A stretch of DNA of 64,000 nt from Populus alba (lineage: Eukaryota > Streptophyta > Magnoliopsida > Malpighiales > Salicaceae): assembly GCF_005239225.2 (NCBI RefSeq), contig NC_133297.1:2674392-2738391 (forward strand), in the 5' to 3' direction. This document shows, one piece after another, positions 22,869 through 35,052 of this stretch. The first letter of the stretch is position 1; each line of letters begins with the position of its first letter. The position numbers were made by a program, and so were the translations under genes. Below the pieces are notes generated by a model. That model was given only the letters and a program-made list of their open reading frames with translations. It did no database searches and was not told where the DNA came from.

Positions 22869-25463
22869 TGTTGTAACCCATTTTTGGGTCCCCGTAAAAA
22901 AATAAAATAGATAGCCAAAGAAGGTTAGAAAAAGGACAAGAGGCAGAAGCGCTCGGAAAATGGTCAGAAAATTGGTCAAGGAGTATAAAGATACAAAGAT
23001 TGGATTTTTGACAAAATATTCTTGAAGGATGAGAACCCTATTGAGAAGAAAATTTTGAATTTTGAGGAGAGAAGCCCAAATTTGGATGTTTATGGGTTTA
23101 ATTGTTTTTTTATTGGATTTATAGGGGATTTGATTGCAAGAAAATTGATTTTTTAAGTCAATTTGGGCTTTAAATTGAAGAAATTAAAGTCCTGGGGCCA
23201 AATTATGATTTTTAGGAATTTATTAAGTCAAATCAGGGGTTTAATTGCATAAATATTGAAGTTTAATGGCCAATTAGGGGTTTAATTGTGAAAATCCGAA
23301 ACCAGGGACCAATTTGGAAAAGGCGCAAAGATAGGGGGGCTGTTTGGAGTTGATTGAGGGGCCTAATTGAAGAAATTGGAAGTTTATTGATCAATTGAGG
23401 GCTAAATTGCATAATTTAGAGGCCAAGGACCAAAGTGGAAAAGGCGGCCAACTTGGCGGACAAGACCGAAATTGTCAGGGACGTAATTGAAAGGAACAAA
23501 AAATAATTGGGGGACTGATGTGAACGTTGGCGCATTTCTGGCGCCAAATTTAAATGAAACGGCGCGTTTTCTCCAAAACGACGCCGTTTCATGCGTTTTA
23601 AAAAAAGAAAAAAAAAAAAAAAAAAAAAGGACCAAACGGTGCCGTTTTGAACGGCACTGTTTCTCTTCTTCTTCCCCCCCGCAGGCGTAGCAGAGGAGAG
23701 GAAAACCGGGGTTTTTGTCCCCGCCTCTCTCCTCACGTGCCATGGCCCGACGCCCCACACTTTGGGACCCCCGAAGCCGAAGCCGCTGGCCGACCACCCG
23801 CCGCGCCACCGAACCCGAGAGAAGCACCTTGGCAGCGGCGCCTGCCGACCAGCACGCCTTGTTCCCCCATGCATGCCCCGATATTGCCTATAAATAGAGA
23901 AGAAGCAGAGTGAGAAGAGGGAGGAGGACCGATGGAGTGACCCGAAAAAAAAAAAACAACAAAAAAACCGAGACAGTTGAGAGAGAGAGGAAGAGAGAGA
24001 GACACCATAACAGAGGAGAGAGTTACCAAAAAACCCAAGAAAACCGAAAGCAAAGGGAAGGTTTGAAACCGGAAGGGAAGTGAGAAAACCGAAACCAAGC
24101 AAACGAACCGAGAGGACGTCGCCGGACCACTTGGAATTCGCCGTGAGGAGTCGACAGGAGTAGGTCACTGCCACCGCCTCCACCGCAGCACCGCCAGCAA
24201 GCCATCGTCTCCGCCGCGCCAGGTACGCCTCCTCCCCTGCACCTTTTTTTTTATCTTGTTTTATTTCTTGCCCCCTGCATGCAGAATCGTTTCTGCATGC
24301 AGGAGGCACGGGGGGGGAAATAATTCTCCCCCCGTTCATTTCTTTTTTTTTTGGGCCAGACAGGGTCTGGCCCAATGATTTGGGTCTGGGCCGGTCTGGC
24401 CCAGATTGCGGGTCTGGGCCGGTCCGGCCCAGAAGACAAGACATTGTTGGGCCGAGTCCGGCCCAACGTCTTTTGGGGCTGGAGTCCGGCCCAATTAATT
24501 GGGCCGGCCCAGCCCATTTAATATATTATATTATATTATTATATTATTATATTATGCATGTGTGTGTGTATATGTTTTTTTTTTAAATAAAAAAATATAA
24601 AAAAATAAAAAAAATTTGAAAAGTAAAAAAAATATATTGTTGTTCTTGGTATATATTGATTTGTTTTTTTTATACTATGGGGATATAATTTCAGTATTTA
24701 AAAAACACCTGTTTTCGTAAAAAAAAAAAAAAAAAATGTTTTGTTTTCATGCATACGGCCAATACACTAGCATGTTTTGAATGTTCTTTTTATAAAGAAA
24801 AAAAATATTGGAAGCTTTGAAAATGTGTTTTCGCATAGATTTCTTAAACACAAAAATCATTTTTTGCATTTGTGGATTTTACAACCCGTTTGTAAAACTC
24901 CAAAGGGTATTGGCCAATATTCCAAAAAAACTATAAAAATCTTATTTTGGGAGGAGAAGTTGTGATTATTGTTCACCGCTAATGTTTGGATGAAGAAATC
25001 CTTAAAAGGACGAACATCCAAAATATTATCGGGAGTAATAAATCAACGCACATGTTTGAAAGAAGCTTTGGCTGCAATCGAGAATATTTCAAAATTATTT
25101 TTTTTCTCCACGGTTTACGAGCCGTGAAAAGTAATTTTTTTAGGAATTGTGAAATTTTCTTCGTTCTTTTTATTCTCTTTTCCTTGCGATTTACGAGTTG
25201 ACGGGATTAGAAAACACCAACACCATAGACTATAGAGCAAACCAAACACCAAGCAGCTTACCTTAGGTAGGGCGTATTAGGGGTGCTAGTACCTTCCCTT
25301 TACGCAACCAGTCCCTTGCCTTAGAATTTCTGAAAGACCAGTTAGGGTTCCTAGTGACCAAATACTAGGTGGCGACTCCCACGAACGAATTCAAAGCAAA
25401 CGCAACAACGAGAAAAATCGCCAGCCGATGTCACGCGCCAGGATTTTTTTTTTGGGTGCGACA
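22869..25463 (+). mobile_element. 5' LTR of a Tat/Ogre-like element inserted into LTR X
   Basis: Starts TGTTGTAACCCATTTTTGGG right after GCTGC (22864-22868) and ends GGGTGCGACA, followed by a primer-binding site. It contains TATAAATA (23889-23896), a donor-like GCCAG|GTACG (24222/24223), the conserved hairpin (24274-24303) and the TGGGCC array (24352-24513). The second block shows the uninterrupted target at 57607-57611. The 342-codon minus-strand frame at 23416-24444 has no domain and is not a gene. Confidence 0.9.
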
Positions 25464-25466
25464 GAA

Positions 25467-25484
25467 TGGCGACTCCGCTGGGGA
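25467..25484 (+). other. Primer-binding site, tRNA-Arg type
   Basis: TGGCGACTCCGCTGGGGA lies four bases after the LTR end. TGGCGACTCCACTGGGGA is in the same position at 34015-34032 and 36883-36900. This class of site, rather than the Met-tRNA type, is what I know from Ogre-like elements. Confidence 0.8.
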
Positions 25485-26487
25485 AAGGTATTGTTTTCAA
25501 CTTTATCGGACTAAGCTTTGTATTTTGATGTGTTTAAGTTTTTTTTTTTTTTTTTTTTTTTTTGTACTTTGTTTTATTTTATTTGTGTTTTATTCATGCA
25601 TTGTATATAATTCTCTCATGCATCACAAGTTTTAATTTTTGAAAGCACACACAAGCTTTAGGTTAGGTGGGGGACTAGCAGCTTACCTTACGACTTGAGT
25701 CAAGGTTGAAGTTTGTGTAAACCCCAACTCTTTGTTGAGTGCTTAGACTGGTAATAGTTGGACACGTGCCAACCAATTACCTGCTGGGCCCCTATATTGC
25801 CTTTACGAGGGCAATCACTGGGACAACAAGAGACCCTTTTAGAGACCAAATAGCAAACCTACCCTGTCTCACGTAAAATAAATAGAACTTGTCTTTAAGT
25901 TGTATGTGCTATCGTTGTTTGCATCTGAGCAAAATCACGATTCTTGTTCCATTATACAAGAGTTACGATTATTTTGTCACCCCTCGAAGGGCGAGTTCAT
26001 CATATAGATTACATATTCATACATTTATCATGCATGTACCGGGTTGAAAGGTAGGTCCCCCGCACAAGCTGTGCTGCACGTGATTAAAGAAAGATGATGG
26101 GAGCAAAGAAAAATGTCAGATAGAGGCTCATTACCAGATTGAGGTTGGGAGCATCAAAGGCGAAGTAGCTGGACTCAGATTTGCTCGAGCAAGTGTTGAG
26201 CATTAAATGGAAAGAGAATGTCTGCACAGTCTTCTGTGGGAACACTGCTTGTCCACGTTCAATTGAAGCTGCCTCTCCTTTTCAGTCATGAACAACAACA
26301 ACAATGCCTTCAGTCATCAACTAATGATAACTTTGGTTCTTGCTTTGTTGCACTCTTAAGTGTTCATTGCCTCCACATCATCTAATGGAACCAAATGACT
26401 ACTAGCCTCTTGTACATGGTGCATTAGTCTTCTTTGAAGCTACCCCAATTATGAGCTCAATTCCATTTCAGCAGCACAAGATGTTGG

Positions 26488-27000
26488 TCTGAAAAACCAT
26501 GATTAGACACTGAACTTCTACGTGGCAGAGCTCTCTCTAGAAAAATCCATTTATGGCTCTGCAAATTGGGAATGCAAGAGGGGATTTATAAGTTGCATAT
26601 GCTACAAATGTTTCTCTCATCAGTTTCAGCACGAAGACATCTTAGTAGGTTGAAGAGCCAGACCTGGTCCGAAAAATATGAGCAGACATCAAACTTCAAC
26701 GTAGCAGAGCTCTCTCGGCAGGAATCTGTTTGTGGATCTGCAAGTGGGAAATCCAAGAAAGAACACAGTAGTTTCAGATCATCTATGATTTTCCTCCAAA
26801 CAGTGTCAGTACTAAAACGTAAAAGTAGAGAGAAGAGACATGCCTAGACTGAAAAACATGAAGAATACTGAAACTTCAACAGAGCAGGACTTCCTCTATA
26901 GGTGTTTGTTTGCTGCACTGTCAGTGAGAAATTGAAGAGGGGACAAAGGAGTTTTAGATTCATCAGGTGCTCTTCCAATAGAGGCAATGTGTGATTTCAC
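26488..27000 (+). repeat. Three diverged tandem units of about 170 bp
   Basis: Units begin GGTCTGAAAAACCATGA (about 26492), GGTCCGAAAAATATGAG (about 26668) and AGACTGAAAAACATGAAG (about 26847). Each has AACTTC-AC, CAGAGCTCTCTC or a variant, a TGT-TGC-CTG segment and AAGAGG or AAGAAAG followed by a pyrimidine-rich end. Origin unknown. Confidence 0.65.
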
Positions 27001-28139
27001 GTCGGTAGTGGCGATACTACAAGTTTCTGGGCGCTGCCAAGATTACCAAGCTGTTGGAAAGTTTTCTAACAATCCGCAGCCAACCACAACAACATTGGAA
27101 GATTGAAATGATGTTGTGAGGATTTGCCGAAGAATTGAACAAGCTATGAAGAGAGGAAAGATTGAAGGATCTGCCATGGATTCCAGAACAATGATGAGAG
27201 GTGAATCAGGAGATGACTTTGACGGTGTGAAACCTTAATTATGTGGTCTAGCCAGGTCTCACGGTAGCATCAATTGCTCAAATGTCTTTGCCAAGATTGA
27301 CATTCCTCTACCACTTAAGTTTGTCGACCAGCATCTGCCAGATTCCAGAATTTTGCTTGACTCCGACAAATCCCATGCAACCACCAATTTCTAGGTGGTA
27401 TAATCCAGACAAGAGATGTGATGTCATGGTGGGGTCCTCAACCATTTCAAGTGAACAGTTTCAAGAATTGCAAGAATTGAGTCTGAAAGTTGGTGAGCAA
27501 GAGACAAGTGGAGTCGGTGAAGGAGGGTGTCATTGGCTATATTGTCCCCCGAACATCTTCAGAATGACATGTTGATCGAAAGCGCTTGGCAAAACGCAAA
27601 TATTGCCAGAAAAGCTGATTCAAGAATGGTGATGAACAGTCAATCATATTGTTTTGGAATTCTGCATTTTGTTTTGAGATCACATCTCATCCTTCAACGA
27701 AACATGTCTTGCTTTGTCTCTTTGTTGTTTTGAAATCAACAGATGTTTAACATTTTATTTTGATAAAATATTTTGATCAAACTCCAACATGCGATAAAGG
27801 ATAATCAATCCTGAAGATTAAAAGTGTTTTGATTGCAGAAATGACTCGATTCTTGTTGAAATGACATGAGGTGACCAAACAATTTTGAACTCATACCTTT
27901 TGAAACCGAACCACACATCATATAGCTAAGTTTTAGCAGTATGCATAATGACATATAGTGGATTCAATAGTTATGGACTCGTGAATCATGACTCTTACAA
28001 GTCCAAATCATTCATTGGATGAGGTCAAAATTTATCAGTTCTAACTGACCTTGCTTGAAATGAGAAAAGGTCATCTTTGATATCCCTTCACTTTCTAAAG
28101 GTTATATCCCTTGTAGTCCCATTTTGAGCTGGATAAAAT

Positions 28140-30830
28140 ATCTTTTCATGAAAACCCTGACTAGGATCACACCCCACACTGGGGGCAAATGATAGATATG
28201 TTGGAGACATTGATATGATTAATGGATAAAGGGGAAGGCTTAGAACAAAAGTCCAATGATTGAGAGAGAGCTAGAAGAAGACACATAGACTGGGGGCATA
28301 TAAGAAAGTCTTGAGGAAGGCTATGAAAAAAAACAGAGAATGAAAAAAGGAAGTTGAATTTGCCTTCACTTAAATACAAGTCAAAGATAAAGGAAGGAGA
28401 ACGCCTATCAAGTCTATGAAGAGCAAAAGAAATTTCAATCAAGGAAAGGCACAACAAAAGTCAATACTAAAAAAAAAAAAAAAGAGATTAAGCTATAAGC
28501 GTTGACTTTTGGTATCCATTATAAAGCCTATGATGTTATCAGATGATTAAGGTTGGTTATTCATCAAGGAAAGGTGGATTTGCATTATAACTTATGTTAA
28601 GAAAAGTCTGAACTTTGAGGTTAACAAGGTTATATGTCGTTTCCTCTACAAAGACAACAAGAGAAAGAGAGTTGATGAATAATTGATGTTTGATCCTAGG
28701 TCTTTGAAACCCTCAAACACCTTTTGAGCCTTTGAGATTCCTTTTCTTTCATAGCCATGAACCATAGCCTGCATTACGTGCTTTTAAAAGTCCTTTTTAA
28801 TCAAGCAAGCAACTTGAACCGATAAATGGCGCTCTCAAAACTTAAAGAGCTTTTCCATAAGGGTCGTGACTTCATGAATTAAGCTACTGGTTATTATGCA
28901 TGCTGATAAAATAAATGCTAAGAAAAGAAACAACTTTTCTTGATAAAGCCTCAGCATCTTGTTTTTGAAATTCATAAAAATGTCACCTCATCACAGACCA
29001 TCAAATGATATACCCAATATCAAGGATTCAAATTGATACAAAGAACCATGGAAAAAGCCATTTTTAATCCTATATTGGGTCAATTTCTGTTTTCAAAATA
29101 CAAGACAATTAAAGGACTGTGTATCTCGAATAACGTGTGTTGGGTCTTTGATAAAAAAGCTTGATTTTCAAAAGATTTCCAAAAAAGGACATCTCTGATT
29201 TCATTTCAACAAACTAGACTTTGAATAGACATGATCTTTGAAATATGAGAGTTGATTCCAGAACAAGGAAGATTATCAAACACAGAAGAACATTGATTGA
29301 GTATGCAAAATCGTTGATAGAAATGACATTGAAGTCCTCGACACTCCTTAAAAAGTTGAGCAGCTGGGGGCAATACAGTGGACCTTAGGAAGGAAAACAA
29401 ACAGTATCCAGATCAACTGGGGGCAAAGAAAGAATCACATGATGAGTCATCAAAGTCCATCAAAGTCATTCCTGGCATTCACAAAAGCCATTTGGTTGTA
29501 AACAGAAGAATGAGCATGTTCAGATCAACTAGGGGCAATGTTGTTCAAAGACAATCCATGATTTAGTGAACTTCAGCAGCAATTGATGAGCAACACTGCA
29601 CTTGAAGGATATTTTCATATCTTCATCTTGGGTCACCCTTTGAAACATGGCTATGACTCCTGACAGATGTTATCGGGTGAGTGCATTTGAATGAACATCG
29701 AACATATGCACACCACCAAGACTGACTGTGGAACAATGATGCACTTGAAGGACAATCTCATATTGTCATCCTTTGAAACATGGTTATCGACAGACGTTAC
29801 CACACAACTGCATTGAATGAATGTCAGAAAGGCACCCACCTCGAAGACTGATTGTGGGATAATTTGTTTTGAAGCCATATGAGCGCTTCACCGCATGAGT
29901 ATGGGTGATAAAAGCAGCATCATTGATGAGGCCAAGGCATTTCTTTTCATAATCTGATTAGAAGAGTTGAAAGGAGTCTATGAGAAGAGCACTGAGCATA
30001 CAACCATGAGCCTTTTTACTGCAAGTTATGAGATGCATGTCTGGACGACTGGATGATTTCCAAGAAGGCTGACGATAACATGTACTTGAAGAGTACTGTT
30101 TCAACTAGAGTCAAGTTCATGACTGATTAACAATCTTGATTGGGTATTGGCATGATGCACACAATCAATCAGAGGATAATTCTCAGAAGAAGCCAGGAGA
30201 GAAAATCCTTCATGATGAATCAAGCAGTACCACACTTGGGGGCAGGGTCAAGCTTGATGAACAATGCAAGCAGTAATTGTCGAAGACAGCCCGGGATGGG
30301 CATTGCATTTACAGCTGAGTGGATGGGCAGTACATGAATGAGTCAATGCCTCGGAAGAACAAAGAAAGCTTTGGATATAAACAAGGGCACCCTATGATGA
30401 TGGAGCATCAAGGAGGGGGGGACCTATATTTCAAAACAGGTAAGGATGCATGCATGTCATCTAATCTAAAAAAAAAAATTTTTGCACATATTTTTGAATT
30501 GTTACAGGAAAATCCTTAAGGAGGTCCAGCAAGATATTGGAAAAAGAAAGAAGCATGGTGGTGATGATAATAAAGAATCGGTTTTGATCATGGAATAAAA
30601 GGATGATGGGATGAACCCTAACATTAGGAAAATCCCAAAGAAATGAAAAGATCAACCTTGCAATCGGGAAGCCTCGAGTTTTCAACCCTTGCAGTCAGGA
30701 AACACCGAGTTTTCAAATCCTACGATCGGGACTTATCAGGAAGCACCAAGTTTTCCAGCCCTTCTTCTGTCATCCCCTCAGGACTTCGCCAGGTAAGTCC
30801 TATTTTTCACACTTGTCATATCACATTTTT
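28140..30830 (+). other. 3' region of a second Tat/Ogre-like subfamily
   Basis: Opens with GACTAGGATCACACCCC and ACTGGGGGCA, as at 2121-2150 after the integrase stop. It includes several more CTGGGGGCA-like motifs, a segment of about 130 bp repeated at 29603-29745 and 29733-29870, and the intron-like 30440-30507 that matches 2431-2493. No coding region is seen. Confidence 0.7.
30440..30507 (+). other. Intron-like segment, counterpart of 2431-2493
   Basis: Donor AAACAG|GTAAGG and acceptor ATTGTTACAG|GAAA; 68 nt, T- and A-rich. The exon-side context (CCTATATTTCAAAACAG) matches the earlier copy (CCTATGTTTCAAAACCAG). Confidence 0.4.
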
Positions 30831-30837
30831 TCCATCT

Positions 30838-31862
30838 GGGTAGGTCGCCCATCATAATAAGACCGTTCATCATATTTTTTCCATCCGGGTAGGTCACCCA
30901 TGACAATGAGACCGCAGTTTTCCATATTTTTTCCATCTGGGTAGGTCACCCATTATAATGAGACCGCATTTCATATTCTTTCTATTTGGGTAGGTCGCCC
31001 ATTACAATGAGACCACACTTCATATTTTTTCCATTTTTTTGGGTAGGTCGCCCATTACAATGAGACCACACTTCACATTTTTTCTATCTGGGTAGGTCAC
31101 CCATTACAATGAGACCGCACTTCACAGCATTTTTCTAGGGTTCGTCACCCGTACAATGAGACCAGCATTTTTTTAGGGTTCGTCACCCGTACAATGAGAC
31201 CAGCATCTTTCTAGGGTTCGTCACCCGTACAATGAGACCACCATTTTTCTAGGGTTCGTCACCCGTACAATGAGACCACCATTTTTCTAGGGTTCGTCAC
31301 CCGTACAATGAGACCAGCACTTGTCTAGGGTTCGTCACCCGTACAATGAGACCAGCAGCACTAGGGTTCGTCACCCGTACAATGAGACCAGCACCAGGGT
31401 TCGTCACCCATACAATGAGACCAGCTTATTTCTAGGGTTCGTCACCCGTACAATGAGACCAGCTTTTTTCTAGGGTTAGTCACCCGTACAATGAGACCAT
31501 TTTTTACACATTCTTTTGTTTTGGTTAAATGAGGTCGCCAGATGGGATCTCATGTAACTTTGGTTAAAGGGAATCGCCAGATGGGATTTCAAGTTAACCG
31601 AGTTACACAGTTTAGTTACAGTTGCATGAGGTCGCCAGATGGGATCTCATGTAGCTTTGGTTAAAGGGAATCGCCAGATGGGATTTCAGGTTAACCGAGT
31701 TACGCAATATTTTCGTTCCAGTTGAATGAGGTCGCCAGATGGGATCTCAGGTAAACCCAATGTGTGGGCAGGTCGCCCGTGAAAATAGACTATTGGGAGA
31801 GTGTGGGTCGGTCGCCCGTGAAAATAGACTAGGGTGAGTATGTGTGGGCAGGTCGCCCAAGA
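30838..31862 (+). repeat. Composite tandem array upstream of the polypurine tract
   Basis: Four repeat types follow one another: six units of GGGTAGGTCRCCCAT with AATGAGACC (30838-31120); ten units of AGGGTTCGTCACCCGTAC with AATGAGACC (31136-31500); alternating GAGGTC/GATCTC and GGAATC/GATTTC stems around GCCAGATGG (31531-31750); and three units of GTGTGGG-AGGTCGCCC (31760-31855). The third type is the same hairpin design as at 2635-3189. The others share the GTC-GCC/ACC core and end in GAGACC, which can pair with GGTC or GGTT. Confidence 0.88.
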
Positions 31863-31957
31863 TAATGAAATCATTTTCCTTTTTGTTTCTTTACAAAGCT
31901 TACTATGCAAAATTTTTGAGGATTTTCGCTTCGTAAGCATTGTAAAGAGGGGGCATC

Positions 31958-34011
31958 TGTTGCTACCCAATTTTTGACCCATGTTTTTTATATATTTTCA
32001 AAAAATCCAAAAATAGAGAAAAACAAAGAAAATCCAAAAAATATGTTTTTTAATATATTTTCGTCATTTTAGCATTTTCAACGTCGTCTAAAAAGAATTT
32101 AATTTTTCAAAGGATTTTCAAACGCGTTCGACTTTTCACGCGTCGTTTTTAAAATCATTGATTTTCCTCATCGAGTCGACGTTGATATTGCTCGTTTTCA
32201 AAAAATACAAAAAAAAACAAGAAAAATCAAATTTTACAAAAAAAGAAAGTTAAGGGACCAATTTTGAAAACTTGGCAATATTTTTTTGCCTATAAATACT
32301 GGTTTCCAACACTTACAATAGGGGGGGCAATTTTGATATTTTGAAGGGAAAGACAACACAAAAAAAAAACCCTAAACCTATCTCTACCAAGAGGAGCCCC
32401 CCAACTGGTTTGAATTTTTTTCTTCTGCAGCCGCCGGCCACAAACACAAGCCAAACGGCAGCCATCTCCCCCTCCTTTTCTACAGCCGCCGGCCCCCATT
32501 GAAATTTTTGAGACTAACAAAAAAAATACTCGTCCTCTCTCACAGCCGGTTCCGGTTTCCCCTTTCCTTCCCTCCGTTCATTGGTCCTCCTCTCGGCCAA
32601 AAGCAAACCAAACAGCACCCCCCCGGTTTTGATTTTCTCTCCATTGCCGGTCGAAACTTCTTCTTCCTCGGCGAACAGGTCGTTCATTCATCCCCCACTG
32701 ATTCCATCTTCATCTTTTTCCTCAGCCCTTGCACAGGTCACCGTCCCTCTCCCCTCACAAAACCCGACCACAACTCCCTCTCTTCCTCCGATCTGCCTCA
32801 CAACAGCCCCGATCCAGCAGACCCAGCTCCTTCTTCCAGCAGCAACGGCCCCTCCCAGTACGGAAACGCCATCTTCTTCCAGCAGCAGCCGAGCACGGTG
32901 GCGCCCAAGGAGTCAGATCAGTCGGCCCACTCCAGCTTCCTTGACACCACTGAAACCAACGGCCAGCCCGCCCCTTTTCACACCACAGATCTTCCCACCT
33001 TCGGCCTCCCACCGTAGAAGCTCCAGCCTCCAGCCCTTCGTCGTCGCCGCCAGACCGGCCACCTGCTGAAGAAGGAAAGAACAGACGCACGAAGAACAAA
33101 GAAGACAGAAAAGAATAGATCTAAAAAAGGGGAAAATCAGCACAGATCTAGACATAAAATGGAATAAAATCAACTGTTGCGTGTGTTCTCTTTTCTTGTT
33201 TACAGATCACAGCCGGAGAGGAAGAGGAGCGGGGAAGGTAGCCGTTTTGGACCCCCCTGTTGCTGTGCTTTTTACTGCGGCGGCGCGTGAACCCACACGC
33301 CGCCAGTGGCGGTGGCGCGTGGGAAGACGCGCCGCCAGTGGCCTGCTGCCCATGATTCTTCACAGTGTCGTTCCCAGCAATTCCAGGAGGCTTTGGGGGG
33401 GCTGTTTTTGTAAATTTAAAATTGTTTGATTTTTTATTTATTTATTTAGCATTTGATTTTTTTTATTGTAAGCTGTAATGTGATGTAAAAGAAAAAGAAA
33501 AGAAAAGAAAAGGGAAAGAAAAGAAACAAAAAAAAAATAGTGAAAAGTGAATGTTTGTGTTTGCATTTTTATTTATGTCATTGAATTATAAAAATAAAAT
33601 AAAAAACAAAGAATTATTTGTTAATTTAAATATGGTTAAATATCTCAAGGACAAATAAAATCAAGTTGTATTTTCCATGAAAATATGAGGACAAGTTTCT
33701 ACATATATTCGGGGATTTAATAACTGATTTATTCAAGCCTAAGAATTTAATTAATATTTTAAATTTTCAAATCACAACAGAACACGAAGCAGCTTATCTC
33801 AGGTAGGGTGTGTTAGGGGTGCTAATACCTTCCCTAACCACAACCAGTCCCTTACCCATGATCTCTGACAAGACCAGTACATCAGGTTTCCTAGTAGCCC
33901 TCAATAAATTACTAGGTGGCGACTCCCACGAACGAATTCAAAGCAAACGCAACAACGAGAAAAATCGCCAGCCGATGTCACGCGCCAGGATTTTTTTTTT
34001 GGGGTGCGACA
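31958..34011 (+). mobile_element. LTR of a second Tat/Ogre-like subfamily
   Basis: Starts TGTTGCTACCCAATTTTTGA after GTAAAGAGGGGGCATC and ends GGGGTGCGACA before a primer-binding site. TATAAATA is at 32291-32298. Its first 1.9 kb differs from the LTR at 22869, but its last 100 bp from ACTAGGTGGCGACTCCCACG and the following 1 kb are nearly identical to 25360-26508, so the 3' end was probably exchanged. Open frames at 32499-33069 are Pro/Ser-rich readings of the leader and I do not call them genes. Confidence 0.85.
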
Positions 34012-35052
34012 GAATGGCGACTCCACTGGGGAAAGGTATTGTTTTCAACTTTATCGGACTAAGCTTTGTGTTTTGATGTGTTTAAGTTTTTTTTTTTTTT
34101 TTTTTTTTTGTACTTTGTTTTATTTTATTTGTGTTTTATTCATGCATTGTATATAATTCTCTCATGCATCACAAGTTTTAATTTTTGAAAGCACACACAA
34201 GCTTTAGGTTAGGTGGGGGACTAGCAGCTTACCTTACGACTTGAGTCAAGGTTGAAGTTTGTGTAAACCCCAACTCTTTGTTGAGTGCTTAGACTGGTAA
34301 TAGTTGGACACGTGCCAACCAATTACCTGCTGGGCCCCTATATTGCCTTTACGAGGGCAATCACTGGGACAACAAGAGACCCTTTTAGAGACCAAATAGC
34401 AAACCTACCCTGTCTCACGTAAAATAAATAGAACTTGTCTTTAAGTTGTATGTGCTATCGTTGTTTGCATCTGAGCAAAATCACGATTCTTGTTCCATTA
34501 TACAAGAGTTACGATTATTTTGTCACCCCTCGAAGGGCGAGTTCATCATATAGATTACATATTCAAACATTTATCATGCATGTACCGGGTTGAAAGGTAG
34601 GTCCCCCGCACAAGCTGTGCTGCACGTGATTAAAGAAAGATGATGGGAGCAAAGAAAAATGTCAGATAGAGGCTCATTACCAGATTGAGGTGGGGAGCAT
34701 CAAAGGCGAAGTAGCTGGACTCAGATTTGCTCGAGCAAGTGTTGAGCATTAAATGGAAAGAGAATGTCTGCACAGTCTTCTGTGGGAACACTGCTTGTCC
34801 ACGTTCAATTGAAGCTGCCTCTCCTTTTCAGTCATGAACAACAACAACAATGCCTTCAGTCATCAACTAATGATAACTTTGGTTCTTGCTTTGTTGCACT
34901 CTTAAGTGTTCATTGCCTCCACATCATCTAATGGAACCAAATGACTACTAGCCTCTTGTACATGGTGCATTAGTCTTCTTTGAAGCTACCCCAATTATGA
35001 GCTCAATTCCATTTCAGCAGCACAAGATGTTGGTCTGAAAAACCATGATTAG
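34012..35052 (+). repeat. Second copy of the element leader (duplicate of 25464-26508)
   Basis: Practically identical to 25464-26508 from the primer-binding site to GATTAGAC. Single differences are visible, such as CCGCTGGGG versus CCACTGGGG. It stops inside the copied sequence and joins LTR sequence. Confidence 0.9.

Larger units (their letters stand above)
25464..28139 (+). mobile_element. Leader and non-coding internal region of a non-autonomous Tat-like element
   Basis: The leader carries phrases shared with 34012-35054 and 36900-37390 (AACCCCAACTCTTTG, GACACGTGCCAACC, CAAGAGACCCT). Where ORF1, gag and pol should follow there is only non-coding sequence of unknown origin, including a diverged tandem repeat (26488-27000). 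I recognise no protein fragment in six frames, so the element needed proteins from relatives. Confidence 0.65.

Noticed and set aside
23416..24444. 342-codon open frame on the minus strand
   Set aside because: Lies entirely within an LTR, is low in complexity (W/G/P/S/F-rich), and recurs at 35003-35941 only because the LTR is repeated.
27282..27575. 97-codon frame in the non-coding internal region
   Set aside because: No recognisable motif and no relation to gag or pol; length is within chance expectation.
30838..31862. Repeat-spacer look of a CRISPR array
   Set aside because: Plant retroelement context, repeats of several types with very short, similar spacers, and no cas genes.
32499..33069. 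Two overlapping Pro/Ser-rich frames of 160-170 codons
   Set aside because: In the leader part of an LTR; overlapping frames of similar quality and no domain. Kept only as part of the LTR.
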